A DNA stretch of 64,000 nucleotides from Lachnospiraceae bacterium. Lineage in GTDB: Bacteria > Bacillota > Clostridia > Lachnospirales > Lachnospiraceae. Within the stretch, counting starts at the first letter, position 1; the number at the start of each line of letters is the position of its first letter. Below the pieces are notes generated by a model. It was not told where the DNA came from. It did not search any database and was given only the letters and a program-made list of their open reading frames with translations. The translations under genes and the position numbers were made by a program. Shown piece by piece: positions 52,154-60,611 of the stretch. The stretch covers positions 34,548 through 98,547 of the forward strand of contig CAJTCV010000015.1 of assembly GCA_910574805.1 (NCBI GenBank), given 5' to 3'.

Positions 52154-53353
52154 TTAACGGCTGTAAAACCGGATCTCAAAGCAGGCGCCGCCCTCCGGCC
52201 TGTTTCCTGCCCATATGGTCCCGTTCTGCCTCTCGATGATCTCTTTGGCCAGTGCCAGTCCGATGCCGATCCCGCCCTCTCCTGCCCGCCGCCCCCGGTA
52301 GAACCGCTCAAACAGATGCGGAAGGTCTTCTTTTGCAAAACCCTCCCCTTCGTCCCATATCCGTATCTCCGTATACAGCGGATTCCGGGCATAAGAACCG
52401 TGAACGGTTCCTCCCGCGGCATGCTCCATACAGTTTTTCATCAGGTTCATGACCGCTTCCATGGTCCAGTCCAGATCTGCCGTGACCGCCAGCTCCCCCT
52501 GTTCCGGAATCTCGACGGAGGTGCCATAATCGACGAAAAGCTCGCTCAGATTGTCAGCAGCCAGGGAAAGCAGGGTAAAGACGTCCACCTCTTCCTTTTG
52601 AAAAACCAGCGTCCCGGAGTCCAGTCTGGACAGCAGAAGCAGCGCTTCTTCCAGACGGGACAGCCGCGCAAGCTGCTTATGCATCCGTCTGAGATGATGG
52701 CTCTGACGTTCGCCCTCCGGGGCCTGCTCCATCATCTGCACCGACAAAGAGAGGGCGGTCAGCGGCGTTTTGACCTGGTGCGCGATGTTGGACAGGTTAT
52801 CCGCAAAATCATTTTTAGCCTGCACCGCCATATCCCTGGTCTGATAAAGGCAGGTCATGGTCTTATAGATCTCGTCCTCCAGTCTGGCAAAATCGCCCTC
52901 GCCCGAGGCGGAAAGAATCACGGCCTTCCCCAGATTCACCTGCTCCAGATACCCGGCCAGAGCCCGGATGCGCCCGGCTTCCTTCCGGTTCCGGTATAAA
53001 AGTGTGGCGGCGAGCAATACGCTCCCCGCCAGAAAACCGACCAGAATACAGAATGCATTCTGCCTGTAAAACCGCGCGGTAAAATCCTGCCGCCGGTATC
53101 CAAGCTCTGACAATACATCGCTGTTTTCCATGCTTTCTTCGTTTCCGCTGATGGATTCTTTAAGAGCGGCAGAAATCATGCGTTCTGTTTCCGGCGCCTG
53201 TTCCAGTACCTCCCCGCAGACGGCGTTCAGAAGCTCACAGGAACGCCGGCTGTCGCGACGGGAGACCAGGAAGGCAGTACATGCAGAGGCCAGAAGGCTT
53301 ATAGAAAGTGCAAATCCCACTATCACCAATATTTCTTTTCGTCCGTTCACCAT
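52154..53353 (-). CDS. Sensor histidine kinase of exporter-linked two-component system
   Basis: A 399-residue kinase: two spans (about 9-30 and 102-120) around an outside loop of about 70 residues, then the H box AHQVKTPLTALSLS, N box NLMKNCMEHA, G1 WDEGEGFAKEDL and G2 GIGIGLALAKEI. The loop is longer than in the intramembrane-sensing BceS type, so direct ligand sensing is possible. The ATG (53353) overlaps the end of the response regulator gene by seven bases. Confidence 0.92.
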   Translation of the reverse strand: MVNGRKEILVIVGFALSISLLASACTAFLVSRRDSRRSCELLNAVCGEVLEQAPETERMISAALKESISGNEESMENSDVLSELGYRRQDFTARFYRQNAFCILVGFLAGSVLLAATLLYRNRKEAGRIRALAGYLEQVNLGKAVILSASGEGDFARLEDEIYKTMTCLYQTRDMAVQAKNDFADNLSNIAHQVKTPLTALSLSVQMMEQAPEGERQSHHLRRMHKQLARLSRLEEALLLLSRLDSGTLVFQKEEVDVFTLLSLAADNLSELFVDYGTSVEIPEQGELAVTADLDWTMEAVMNLMKNCMEHAAGGTVHGSYARNPLYTEIRIWDEGEGFAKEDLPHLFERFYRGRRAGEGGIGIGLALAKEIIERQNGTIWAGNRPEGGACFEIRFYSR

Positions 53354-54063
53354 GCATCCTCCATCCGATACCCCACACTCCGGACCGTTTTCAGGCAGGC
53401 CGGCTGGTGCAGCTTATCCCGCAGCCGTTTCATGGTGACGGTCAGGGTATTGTCATTCACATAGCTGCCGTTTACATCCCACACCCGCTCCAGAATCTTC
53501 TCTCTGGTGACTGTCCGGCCCTTATTCTCCATCAGATACAGCAGGAGCTCATATTCCGCCGCGCTCAGATGTATCTCTTCCCGGCTGCCCTCCGGTATGG
53601 ATGCAGGACCGCTGCCCTTCGCTCCCGGCCCACAGTATACCGCTCTTCGGAAAAGGTCCATCCGGATCCCGCCGCAGGACAGATACTGCTGCTGTGCATT
53701 TCCCGCCCTGCGAAGCAGCGCCTGAATCCGCGAATGCAGCACCTCCAGCGCAAAGGGCTTCACCACATAATCATCCGCACCGTTTTGAAATCCGGAGACA
53801 ATATCCGCAGCGTCCCCCCGGACCGTAAGAAAGATAACCGGCAGCTCCCGCCATCTGCTCCGGATCCACCGGCACAGACGGTCTCCCCGGCCGTCCGGCA
53901 TATTCCAGTCCAGCAGAACACAGGCCGGCGTCTGTGCCTCCAAATCCTGCCGCGCCTGTGCAAGCGTACCACCGATGGTCACCCGGCAACCCTTTTGCCC
54001 CAGATACTCTTTTACCGCTGAGGCGATATCCGGATCGTCCTCTACATAATACAATTCCAGCAT
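53347..54063 (-). CDS. OmpR-family response regulator
   Basis: A 238-residue regulator: receiver with acidic pair EDD (8-10), phosphoacceptor D52 in VLLDWNMPDGRGD, and K in DDYVVKPFALEVLH. A winged-helix DNA-binding domain follows (LLLYLMENKGRTVTREKILE, YVNDNTLTVTMKRLRDKL). It should control the ABC exporter genes, which follow the kinase. GGGAG precedes the ATG. Confidence 0.94.
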   Translation of the reverse strand: MLELYYVEDDPDIASAVKEYLGQKGCRVTIGGTLAQARQDLEAQTPACVLLDWNMPDGRGDRLCRWIRSRWRELPVIFLTVRGDAADIVSGFQNGADDYVVKPFALEVLHSRIQALLRRAGNAQQQYLSCGGIRMDLFRRAVYCGPGAKGSGPASIPEGSREEIHLSAAEYELLLYLMENKGRTVTREKILERVWDVNGSYVNDNTLTVTMKRLRDKLHQPACLKTVRSVGYRMEDAW

Positions 54064-54100
54064 GATTTGTCTCCCGTTTACCTTTGCTGCTTTTTATGGG

Positions 54101-54160
54101 AAAAAGCTACAGCTCCGCCGGTCCTCCTCCGTGATCCTGTGCATCACGCGGCAGGAGCTG
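54101..54160 (-). terminator. Intrinsic terminator between the MoaE-like and response regulator genes
   Basis: CAGCTCC-TGCCG pairs with CGGC-GGAGCTG, with an inner GTGAT/ATCAC hairpin, and is followed on the minus strand by GCTTTTTCCC. It separates the accessory genes from the two-component operon. Confidence 0.75.
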
Positions 54161-54192
54161 CTTTCGGACAGATTCCGTTTTAACTGCTTCTG

Positions 54193-54594
54193 TCAAAAAA
54201 GCTCGGTCTCTTTCACGCAGTTTCTCTTGATCTCTTCCACCAGCGCCTGCAGCGCGTCGATCACCCGGGGACGGATATCGCCGCCCACAAGGACACGCAT
54301 CATATCGTCTCCCACTTTCAGCTCGCCCTCATTCAGCCATACCCTTGCATAGTAGATGCCCGGCATCTCCTTTGCCTTTCTGACCGCTTCCCGGACCTTC
54401 TGCTCATCACAGGATAATATAAGCCCGGCAACCGGCGGCAGTCCCTTCTCTCCCTGACGCACGCTGGCCCTGGCCGACTGTCTCACCACCCCGTTATGAA
54501 ACAGATACATGCCGCAGGCGGCCGCCTGCGGGTCTTCCTTTGCCTCCTCAAGCCACTGGTCCATGGATGGTGCTTTCTCTCTTTTTTCAATCAT
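54193..54594 (-). CDS. MoaE-like (molybdopterin synthase large subunit) protein
   Basis: A 133-residue protein. MYLFHNGVVRQSARASVRQG and GIYYARVWLNEGELKVGDDM, MRVLVGGDIRPRVIDALQAL match a clostridial group annotated as molybdenum-cofactor protein MoaE. True MoaE has conserved Lys residues that I cannot place with confidence here, so the enzyme role is uncertain. No other molybdenum-cofactor gene is in the window. AGGAGG precedes the ATG; it is 20 bases after an unknown gene. Confidence 0.65.
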   Translation of the reverse strand: MIEKREKAPSMDQWLEEAKEDPQAAACGMYLFHNGVVRQSARASVRQGEKGLPPVAGLILSCDEQKVREAVRKAKEMPGIYYARVWLNEGELKVGDDMMRVLVGGDIRPRVIDALQALVEEIKRNCVKETELF

Positions 54595-54614
54595 GCTTTC
54601 TCTCCTCCTGATGG

Positions 54615-55391
54615 TTATGAAATTTCAAAGCGAAACACTTCATAATTTACTCTTAAATTATAGTCAACCCCTTTAAACTCTACCTTTTTAGGACACGCTT
54701 TTTCCATCTTCAATTCAAAATTATTTTTTCCATTTGTAAACAATACTTCTCCCGGATATTCTTCCTTTGCATGGATCAGCCGAAATTTTAAAACTGTATG
54801 AAAACTGTCCCAGACCCGGCTTTCAGATACTCTCATGACTTCCTCATTAAACTCTTCCAGATTCAGGATTTCAAGCGCTGTTTTATCATCAATCGTCATC
54901 CTGACCGATTTAGATGCATCCAGGATATATGGTACAGAAGCCGGGATTTTTGCCGTAAAAACGGTTTCAAAGGGAACCTTGCTCCCGTATTTTCTGCTCC
55001 ATCCGACATCAGCCCTGCCGCTCCATTTGATCGTCATCTGTCCATTTTCTACCTTTTGTATTTCAATCGTTCCCTCTCTTACGGCTTCATGCTCCTGTAC
55101 GTAAAGTGTTCCTGCCTCTTCCTCATCCCTGTTATATTCATTTTTCCATACAAATTTTTTCCCCTGCAGGCTCTTAAAATCAGAAGTATGCGTATGAAAA
55201 CCGTTGTTATGATACAGGCGGACAGAACTCATTTCATATTCCACTTTTTCATCTTTTGTTTCTGCTTCCACTTCAGGAAACAAAACAAGCTCCATATCCT
55301 GATAATGCGCACATAAAGAGGGGTATGTAACATGATAAAGAATATCCTTTAAAATAAATTCCCCTTCTGAAACGTTTTTCGAGATCTTCAT
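54615..55391 (-). CDS. Hypothetical protein, possible immunity-type
   Basis: A 258-residue soluble protein rich in beta strands (MELVLFPEVEAETKDEKVEY, EMSSVRLYHNNGFHTHTSDF, KVEFKGVDYNLRVNYEVFRF) with no signal peptide, span or motif I recognise. It is clearly lower in GC than the flanking genes, which suggests transfer. AAGGAGAAG precedes the ATG. Its neighbours are a MoaE-like gene after it and an inverted-repeat region upstream. By type it resembles polymorphic-toxin immunity proteins, but no domain supports that. Confidence 0.55.
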   Translation of the reverse strand: MKISKNVSEGEFILKDILYHVTYPSLCAHYQDMELVLFPEVEAETKDEKVEYEMSSVRLYHNNGFHTHTSDFKSLQGKKFVWKNEYNRDEEEAGTLYVQEHEAVREGTIEIQKVENGQMTIKWSGRADVGWSRKYGSKVPFETVFTAKIPASVPYILDASKSVRMTIDDKTALEILNLEEFNEEVMRVSESRVWDSFHTVLKFRLIHAKEEYPGEVLFTNGKNNFELKMEKACPKKVEFKGVDYNLRVNYEVFRFEIS

Positions 55392-55436
55392 ATCCGACTT
55401 CTCCTTCCGGTTTGATTTGCTGCCTCTTTCAGTATA

Positions 55437-55494
55437 TCATGAATTTTCGATTCATGATCAGCATTCGCCGCTCGTCGAATGAGCAGGCTCATTC
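55437..55494. repeat. Cluster of perfect inverted repeats in an intergenic region
   Basis: The 300-base gap between divergent genes (55392-55692) holds TCATGAAT-5-ATTCATGA (55437-55457), CATTCG-8-CGAATG and GAATGAGC-2-GCTCATTC (55477-55494). These could be operators for the divergent genes or remnants of a small mobile element. The rest of the gap has no gene; a ribosome site AGGAGG stands just before 55693. Confidence 0.5.
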
Positions 55495-55692
55495 TTCTCG
55501 CCTGCGCTCATTATATCATAATTTTCCCTGTTTACAAGTAAGCATCTGCTCCCCTCTCTTCCAATCAGAAGCAGATTGTATAAATTTCCAGAATCTGTCC
55601 ATATTGATTATAAGCACACGCTGCACCATCCCGGATTCTGCCGGGCAGGTGCGTGCCCCGCCAAAACATCCCGAAATACCCAGGAGGCATAT

Positions 55693-56307
55693 ATGAAACG
55701 CATTCCCAGACACATCGGCATCATCCCGGACGGCAACCGGCGCTGGGCCAGGCAGAACGGACTGAAAAAAGAAGAGGGCTACGCATACGGACTGGAGCCC
55801 GGGCTGAAACTGCTTCAGGCGGCGCGGGCTTACGGGATTCAGGAACTGACCTATTATGGATTTACCGTGGACAACTGCAAGCGTCCGAAGGAACAGGTCG
55901 CTGCCTTTTCCGACGCCTGCGTCTCAGCGGTCAAACTGCTGAAACAGGAGGCGGCAGAACTGCATGTGATCGGCAATACCGGCTCCCCCTGCTTTCCTGC
56001 CGGACTCCTTCCCTATACCAAAGGACGTCCGGAACAAAGCCGCCAGAAAGACGCCCTGAGAGTCAATTTTCTTGTAAACTATGGTTGGGAATGGGATATG
56101 AAAAACGGCTGGGCCTCCAAAGAGATCCCCCGGATCGATCTGGTGATCCGCTGGGGCGGAATGTGTCGGCTGTCCGGCTTTCTGCCCCTCCAGACGGTCT
56201 ATTCTGATTTCTATATCGTCAAAGAACTGTGGCCGGATTTTCAGGAATCACAGTTTGCAGAAGCCCTTAAGTGGTATCAGAAGCAGGACGTCACCCTGGG
56301 CGGGTAA
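55693..56307 (+). CDS. UppS-like (cis-prenyltransferase family) protein, divergent
   Basis: A 204-residue protein. IPRHIGIIPDGNRRWARQNG holds the diphosphate-binding DGN motif (true UppS has HVAIIMDGNGRWA), and ELTYYGFTVDNCKRPKEQV keeps the FSxENxxRP-type segment. But the middle lacks the ALNYGGRxEI block, and the RTSGExRLSNFLLWQ signature is replaced by IRWGGMCRLSGFLPLQTVYS. The length is about 30-45 residues below true UppS. So the fold is likely kept, but the standard undecaprenyl diphosphate synthesis is doubtful. Consensus AGGAGG precedes the ATG. It stands alone on the plus strand. Confidence 0.75.
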   Translation: MKRIPRHIGIIPDGNRRWARQNGLKKEEGYAYGLEPGLKLLQAARAYGIQELTYYGFTVDNCKRPKEQVAAFSDACVSAVKLLKQEAAELHVIGNTGSPCFPAGLLPYTKGRPEQSRQKDALRVNFLVNYGWEWDMKNGWASKEIPRIDLVIRWGGMCRLSGFLPLQTVYSDFYIVKELWPDFQESQFAEALKWYQKQDVTLGG

Positions 56308-56327
56308 GGAGATCCCCGCATCTTTTT

Positions 56328-57533
56328 TTAATCTCCCACTCTCGTATCCTGTGCATTTCCCGCCTCCGGCAGATACAGCCGCGTGCCCGGCATAAGCAGG
56401 TCCGGATCCGAGCCGATGACGCTTCGATTCATCCGCCAGATCAGGTCACAGCGCCTGCCCTGCCCATAGCATCGCCCGGAAATGTTCCAGAGACAGTCGC
56501 CCGGAGCCACCACATAATAATGGTCCTCCAGAGTCGCCTCGATCTCTTCCGGCATCTGATAATGTTGCTGCCCCAGGTCCATTCCCTTTCCATAGAAAAG
56601 TTCTCTCTCCACGGTCCCATTAGCCGCCGCTTTCCTGACTGCCGGTTTGCCGTACTGGGGACGAAGCTCATACGTGCTCCCGTCCTCACAGGAAAGCTCC
56701 CATTCCTCCAGCACCTGATAGGTATATTGTTCCAGCTGTCCGGTCTCCTCCTGATATTCCAGGCAGCAGAGCAGGATCTCGTCCTCCGTCACCGCCACCC
56801 AGAGGACGCAGTCTCCCTGCTCATCATACTGGTAGATCCGGTACTCCCACGAACCGGTTTCATTCGTCCCCCAGTAGTCATAATACTGCAGCTCCGCCGT
56901 CAGTCGGCCGTCCTCATACTCCGCCTGATAACCGCGGTCAAAGAAAAGCTCCTCGCTGTAGCCATTGGGGTCCGACCCCACATTTCTCCGGTAGGTCAGA
57001 CACCGGAGAAGTCTGCCCTCCTCATCATATTGAAACTCACTGTCCTCGAACAAATACCGGAATCCGATATAATAACCGTCCTCATACGGGATGCTGTTGG
57101 ATTTATAATACAGGTACCTGCGTGCATGCCCTGTATCGTCCCGCTCATAGATACGCTCTTCGCAGTAACTGCTGCTGTCTCCGAGAATATTTGCCGTATA
57201 TCCCAGAGCATAGAGCAGACGGTTCTGGCCGTCAAACGTTGCATGGCAGGATTTTGCGATCTCTTCCGCCTCATAGCTCTGGTTGACCCAGAGATACTGA
57301 CTGCCAAGGCTGTTCGGACGAATGGGCTGCTCCTTTTCATACGCGAAACTCTCCTGGCTGACCAGGCGGAACCGGTCGTCCTCTCCATAGATCTCATGAA
57401 GCGGCCTCTCGGAACGTTCTCCTTCCTCCCTGCTGTCCGCGGCAAAGACACGGCCTCCAAATGCGTATAAAATTCCTGACAGAAGAAGTCCCATACAGAC
57501 GATGAGCTTCCACCGAACCGGAATACCCTTCAT
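56328..57533 (-). CDS. LysM-domain secreted protein
   Basis: About 401 residues: N-terminal signal segment (WKLIVCMGLLLSGILYAFGG), then a long region with YD-like repeats (YDEEGRLLRCLTYRRN, YDEQGDCVLWVAV), and a C-terminal LysM motif (YYVVAPGDCLWNISGRCYGQ, then IWRMNRSVIGSDPDLLMPGT). LysM binds peptidoglycan. The start is ATG 57533, seven bases after GGAGGGAGGA. It ends 20 bases from the convergent UppS-like gene; hicBA lie just upstream. Confidence 0.78.
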   Translation of the reverse strand: MKGIPVRWKLIVCMGLLLSGILYAFGGRVFAADSREEGERSERPLHEIYGEDDRFRLVSQESFAYEKEQPIRPNSLGSQYLWVNQSYEAEEIAKSCHATFDGQNRLLYALGYTANILGDSSSYCEERIYERDDTGHARRYLYYKSNSIPYEDGYYIGFRYLFEDSEFQYDEEGRLLRCLTYRRNVGSDPNGYSEELFFDRGYQAEYEDGRLTAELQYYDYWGTNETGSWEYRIYQYDEQGDCVLWVAVTEDEILLCCLEYQEETGQLEQYTYQVLEEWELSCEDGSTYELRPQYGKPAVRKAAANGTVERELFYGKGMDLGQQHYQMPEEIEATLEDHYYVVAPGDCLWNISGRCYGQGRRCDLIWRMNRSVIGSDPDLLMPGTRLYLPEAGNAQDTRVGD

Positions 57534-57574
57534 GCTCATTCCTCCCTCCGGCAGATCGACATTCCAATATCGCA

Positions 57575-57925
57575 TTACCCGATTTTTGTCTGTACCCCAA
57601 CCATATTTCCAATCGCTTCCTCAACAGCCGCGTTCAGACTCTTCCCATGCTCCATCGCATACACAGCAATATTCCGATGGAGCTCCGGACTGATCCTGAC
57701 ATTAAAGGTTCCTTTGTAGGGCTGTTCCGGTTTCACATCACGTTCTTTGCAGTCTGATAAATATTCATCAACCGCATCCTGAAAATCCTGTTCTAATTCC
57801 TGTACAGAAGCTCCTTCATATGAAAGCAGGGACCTTATACCAACTACTTTCCCAAAAAGGCAGTTGTCTTCTTTCGAATACTCCACTGTGCCGTTATAAT
57901 TCTTGTATGATAACAGATTGCTCAT
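57575..57925 (-). CDS. hicB: HicB-family antitoxin
   Basis: A 116-residue protein: partial RNase H-like HicB fold at the N-terminus (YNGTVEYSKEDNCLFGKVVG, EGASVQELEQDFQDAVDEYL) and a ribbon-helix-helix C-terminus (GTFNVRISPELHRNIAVYAM, SLNAAVEEAIGNM). It should neutralise HicA and bind the hicAB promoter, where an inverted repeat overlaps the -35. Four-base overlap with hicA (ATGA). Confidence 0.88.
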   Translation of the reverse strand: MSNLLSYKNYNGTVEYSKEDNCLFGKVVGIRSLLSYEGASVQELEQDFQDAVDEYLSDCKERDVKPEQPYKGTFNVRISPELHRNIAVYAMEHGKSLNAAVEEAIGNMVGVQTKIG

Positions 57926-58173
57926 AACAAACCATCCTTTCTTAATTTTTCTATAACCTGATTCAGCACATACCTCTTTAATACTCCATTTGGATGTGGT
58001 TTATGAAAGTTTATTACTTCGTTACTTCCAGCTTTGATAAACTTCACTCCTGAACCAGTTCCGCCTTGTTTTAATTCATATTCAAAATATGACAGCAATA
58101 ATTTCATTTCATCAAAAGTGAAGTCTTTTGGTTTCTTTAACAAGCGATCTATCAATTTATCTTTCTTACTCAT
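57922..58173 (-). CDS. hicA: HicA-family toxin
   Basis: An 83-residue protein, the usual size for HicA. It starts MSKKDKLIDRLLKKPKDFTF and carries the double-stranded RNA-binding-like fold with the catalytic-type histidine in INFHKPHPNGVLKRYV. HicA toxins cut mRNA. The start is ATG 58173, eight bases after AAAGGA; the longer frame to 58221 runs into the promoter. Toxin first, antitoxin second, as in standard hicAB. Confidence 0.85.
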   Translation of the reverse strand: MSKKDKLIDRLLKKPKDFTFDEMKLLLSYFEYELKQGGTGSGVKFIKAGSNEVINFHKPHPNGVLKRYVLNQVIEKLRKDGLL

Positions 58174-58192
58174 ACTATTTTTCCTTTTACAT

Positions 58193-58235
58193 ATCATATA
58201 CCACCCTGCCGAGAAAAGCAACTATTTTCAGTTGC
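58193..58235 (-). promoter_or_regulatory. hicAB promoter and operator
   Basis: TTGCTT (58216-58221), 17 bases, TATGAT (58193-58198) on the minus strand. A perfect inverted repeat GCAACT-6-AGTTGC (58218-58235) overlaps the -35 and is the likely HicB site. Confidence 0.65.
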
Positions 58236-58294
58236 ATATATAATCCAGTTTCTTCTTTGGACAGGATAACCGGCAGAACAAAGGCGGCCGGAAT

Positions 58295-58750
58295 TCAGTG
58301 CCCCCGCAGATCAAATTCATGAAAAATCGTATCATTATCGCCCCAGGAATACACGATAAAATAATTCTCTCCCGATATATTGGTCATAAATGCCAATTCT
58401 CCATGTTCAATAACATCTATAGTTTCACCCACCTGCCGCTCAACGGTACAATTCCATGTATCTTCAGCCAGGCCCGCATAGTACGTTTTTAATTCTTCGA
58501 GAGAACATCCGCTTTGAATCAGTATGGCTCCAAAATACTGCATCCCGTTGCCGTTCCCGGTTAATTTTCCCGCCTTATATACGGATTCGAGCATTTCCGT
58601 ATGATCTGGAAGCGGCAAATCCGCAAGCTTGTCTGCTGTCTGCTCTGCAATACGATCATTTACCATTGGCGCCGTCAGGAAAAGAGCAAGCACAGCGATA
58701 ACCACAATGGAAGCCGCGGCAGTCACTGTTCCTGCAAAACCTCTTACCAT
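58295..58750 (-). CDS. Small membrane-anchored hypothetical protein
   Basis: About 151 residues: one N-terminal span (AAASIVVIAVLALFLTA) and an outside domain (ADLPLPDHTEMLESVYKAGK, LEELKTYYAGLAEDTWNCTV, ENYFIVYSWGDNDTIFHEFD). I recognise no family. The ATG at 58750 has AGGGGA upstream; it begins 11 bases after the SUKH gene stop. Confidence 0.6.
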   Translation of the reverse strand: MVRGFAGTVTAAASIVVIAVLALFLTAPMVNDRIAEQTADKLADLPLPDHTEMLESVYKAGKLTGNGNGMQYFGAILIQSGCSLEELKTYYAGLAEDTWNCTVERQVGETIDVIEHGELAFMTNISGENYFIVYSWGDNDTIFHEFDLRGH

Positions 58751-58761
58751 AACCTTTCCCC

Positions 58762-59448
58762 TTAATAACAATAATCCCGTTCCAGCTCTTCCTGTGTGGG
58801 GAATTTCGCTTCATTTTCATCGAGATAATCGCCGGTGCACGTAAACCGGAGGAAATCGTTAAAATTTTCACAAATATAGAGCCGCCTCTGTTCCATATAA
58901 TTCCTCACTTCCGACTTATCGCTTCCATCCACTCCATCCGCGATCATCATATCATAGACGCCCTCCTCGTGGATCGTGACAATGCCGCCGTTTACCAGGT
59001 CAAGATAGGTCAGATATCCATATACATTTCCAAGCTGGATAAAACCTGCCTCCAGAAAGCAGGGGCACCCGTCCGGCGCGCTTTGCTCTTTCTTTAGATT
59101 TTCCAGAAACTCCTGCCCGCTGCTGCCCTTGATATTGTGCCACTCGAACTCCACCGTCGGTCCGATCTCGTCCTCCGTCAGGGGAACGTAATCATTTTCC
59201 TCACGGGAGAACGTGTCTTCCCACGAATTGGCATAGGAGTCTCCGCAGAAGGACACCAGCACCGTCAGGTCCTCCGGCATCTGATAACTCAACAGAAATT
59301 CACGGTATGGCACAGGCAGCGTATACCCAAGCCCGTCCTCAATCACGGACAGATCCTGCTCTGTAAGTGCAGATTCCGCCAAAGGCTCTTTCCATCGCTG
59401 CGGTTCACGCTCCTTTAATATGTTCAGGTACTTCCTGGCTGTTGTCAT
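58762..59448 (-). CDS. SMI1/KNR4 (SUKH) family protein, probable immunity protein
   Basis: A 228-residue protein with the SUKH signature: LTEQDLSVIEDGLGYTLPVP then YREFLLSYQMPEDLTVLVSF, and later ECLE-type FIQLGNVYGYLTYLDLVNGG. Bacterial SUKH proteins commonly neutralise polymorphic nuclease toxins. It stands without a toxin gene, beside other immunity-type genes. GAGGAGG precedes the ATG. Confidence 0.8.
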   Translation of the reverse strand: MTTARKYLNILKEREPQRWKEPLAESALTEQDLSVIEDGLGYTLPVPYREFLLSYQMPEDLTVLVSFCGDSYANSWEDTFSREENDYVPLTEDEIGPTVEFEWHNIKGSSGQEFLENLKKEQSAPDGCPCFLEAGFIQLGNVYGYLTYLDLVNGGIVTIHEEGVYDMMIADGVDGSDKSEVRNYMEQRRLYICENFNDFLRFTCTGDYLDENEAKFPTQEELERDYCY

Positions 59449-59467
59449 AAAAAACCTCTCCTCCTCA

Positions 59468-60559
59468 TCAAAAATACTCCGGATTCATAAAGATCACCGT
59501 CAGGCTGACAATCTCTCCTTCTGCATCTATTCCCCAGTAGCCGCTGTAGACGCCGTCCCCCATTCCGCTGGTAAACAGGACTGCCCGTTTGCCGCTTTTT
59601 GGCAACTTCCACTCCAGAAAGCCTGTGCCCTGGTTCTGAAACTCCGGGTGTGCTTCGCAGCTTTCCTGAAAAAGAGCGGCGAAATAATCCAGGTATTTGT
59701 TCTTTCCCGGATTTTCCTTCTCCCACTGTTCAAAAAATGTCCGGTTTTCCTCCGAAAGCCTGCTGTCCGCAAAGCAGGCCAGTCCCGCATCCACCCCGAA
59801 GAAGGTAAAGACGCCCGGCATTCCAAGATCCTCTCTTTCTTTACCCTTGGGCATGGCGATCTCATAAGAGACTGCCGGATTTTCCCTGATCAAGAGCCTT
59901 GCGGCGGCGACTCGAAGGCCGGCAATGTGGGAAAGACAGACCGACAGCTCCACCGGATAGCTTCCGGCCGGAATCTTCTTCTGAAGCACCGTCTCATACC
60001 GGGTTCCCAGGTAGGCGATCGGATCTGCCAGCACCACTTCCCCGGTTGGAAAATCCGCCTCTCCCGCCCGGACCACCTTGATCTTCTGGTTTTCTGTAAA
60101 AAGCATCCGGAAGAAATCAGCCGGATAGATGTCCTTGTTTAAAAATTTCAGATTTTTCTCAAAGGCAATCTGGGCCGGATGCTTCACCGGCTCCTGGATT
60201 TCCTTACCTGTTCTCGTATCCACAAAATAAGTTCCGGTTTTGTCGGAACGAAATTCCAGATCGCTGCCCATGGGCATATAGAACACGTCCGCCACAGCCG
60301 GTTCAATGTTAGCCAGGATATTAAAATCCACGATCTCCATATTCTTTACATCATTGACATACTCCTGCGTGTCCGTATCCCCGAATGCAATCCAGCCGTT
60401 TCCGTGTCCGCCCTCCTGCCGAAACAGCCACTTCAGCCGGGAAGTACCGTTCAGAATGGATTTGCTGACGATGGTGCCCCCGGCTCCCTGAATGTATACC
60501 TTCATTTCCTGCTGCTTTTCCTCTGGTTGATCGTTTCTTTTTTTACCGGATAATCCCAT
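59468..60559 (-). CDS. DUF2185 plus DUF4241 protein, immunity-type
   Basis: A 363-residue protein. A DUF2185-like domain near the start (GGTIVSKSILNGTSRLKWLF, GWIAFGDTDTQEYV) is followed by a DUF4241-like domain (SYPVELSVCLSHIAGLRVAA, GVDAGLACFADSRLSEENRT, SGMGDGVYSGYWGIDAEGEI). Both families occur among predicted immunity proteins of polymorphic toxins. The start is ATG 60559, seven bases after GGAGGA. No toxin is adjacent. Confidence 0.78.
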   Translation of the reverse strand: MGLSGKKRNDQPEEKQQEMKVYIQGAGGTIVSKSILNGTSRLKWLFRQEGGHGNGWIAFGDTDTQEYVNDVKNMEIVDFNILANIEPAVADVFYMPMGSDLEFRSDKTGTYFVDTRTGKEIQEPVKHPAQIAFEKNLKFLNKDIYPADFFRMLFTENQKIKVVRAGEADFPTGEVVLADPIAYLGTRYETVLQKKIPAGSYPVELSVCLSHIAGLRVAAARLLIRENPAVSYEIAMPKGKEREDLGMPGVFTFFGVDAGLACFADSRLSEENRTFFEQWEKENPGKNKYLDYFAALFQESCEAHPEFQNQGTGFLEWKLPKSGKRAVLFTSGMGDGVYSGYWGIDAEGEIVSLTVIFMNPEYF

Positions 60560-60611
60560 AATATCTTCCTCCTTCCTGTCTTCGGCTCCAGGCATCAGAT
60601 CTTCCTTCTGC

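Noticed and set aside
49191..54063. Reading the two-component system plus ABC exporter as a Bce-type bacitracin module
   Set aside because: The operon order and permease topology are similar, but the kinase has a 70-residue outside loop, unlike the very short loop of BceS, so the specific substrate claim is not supported.
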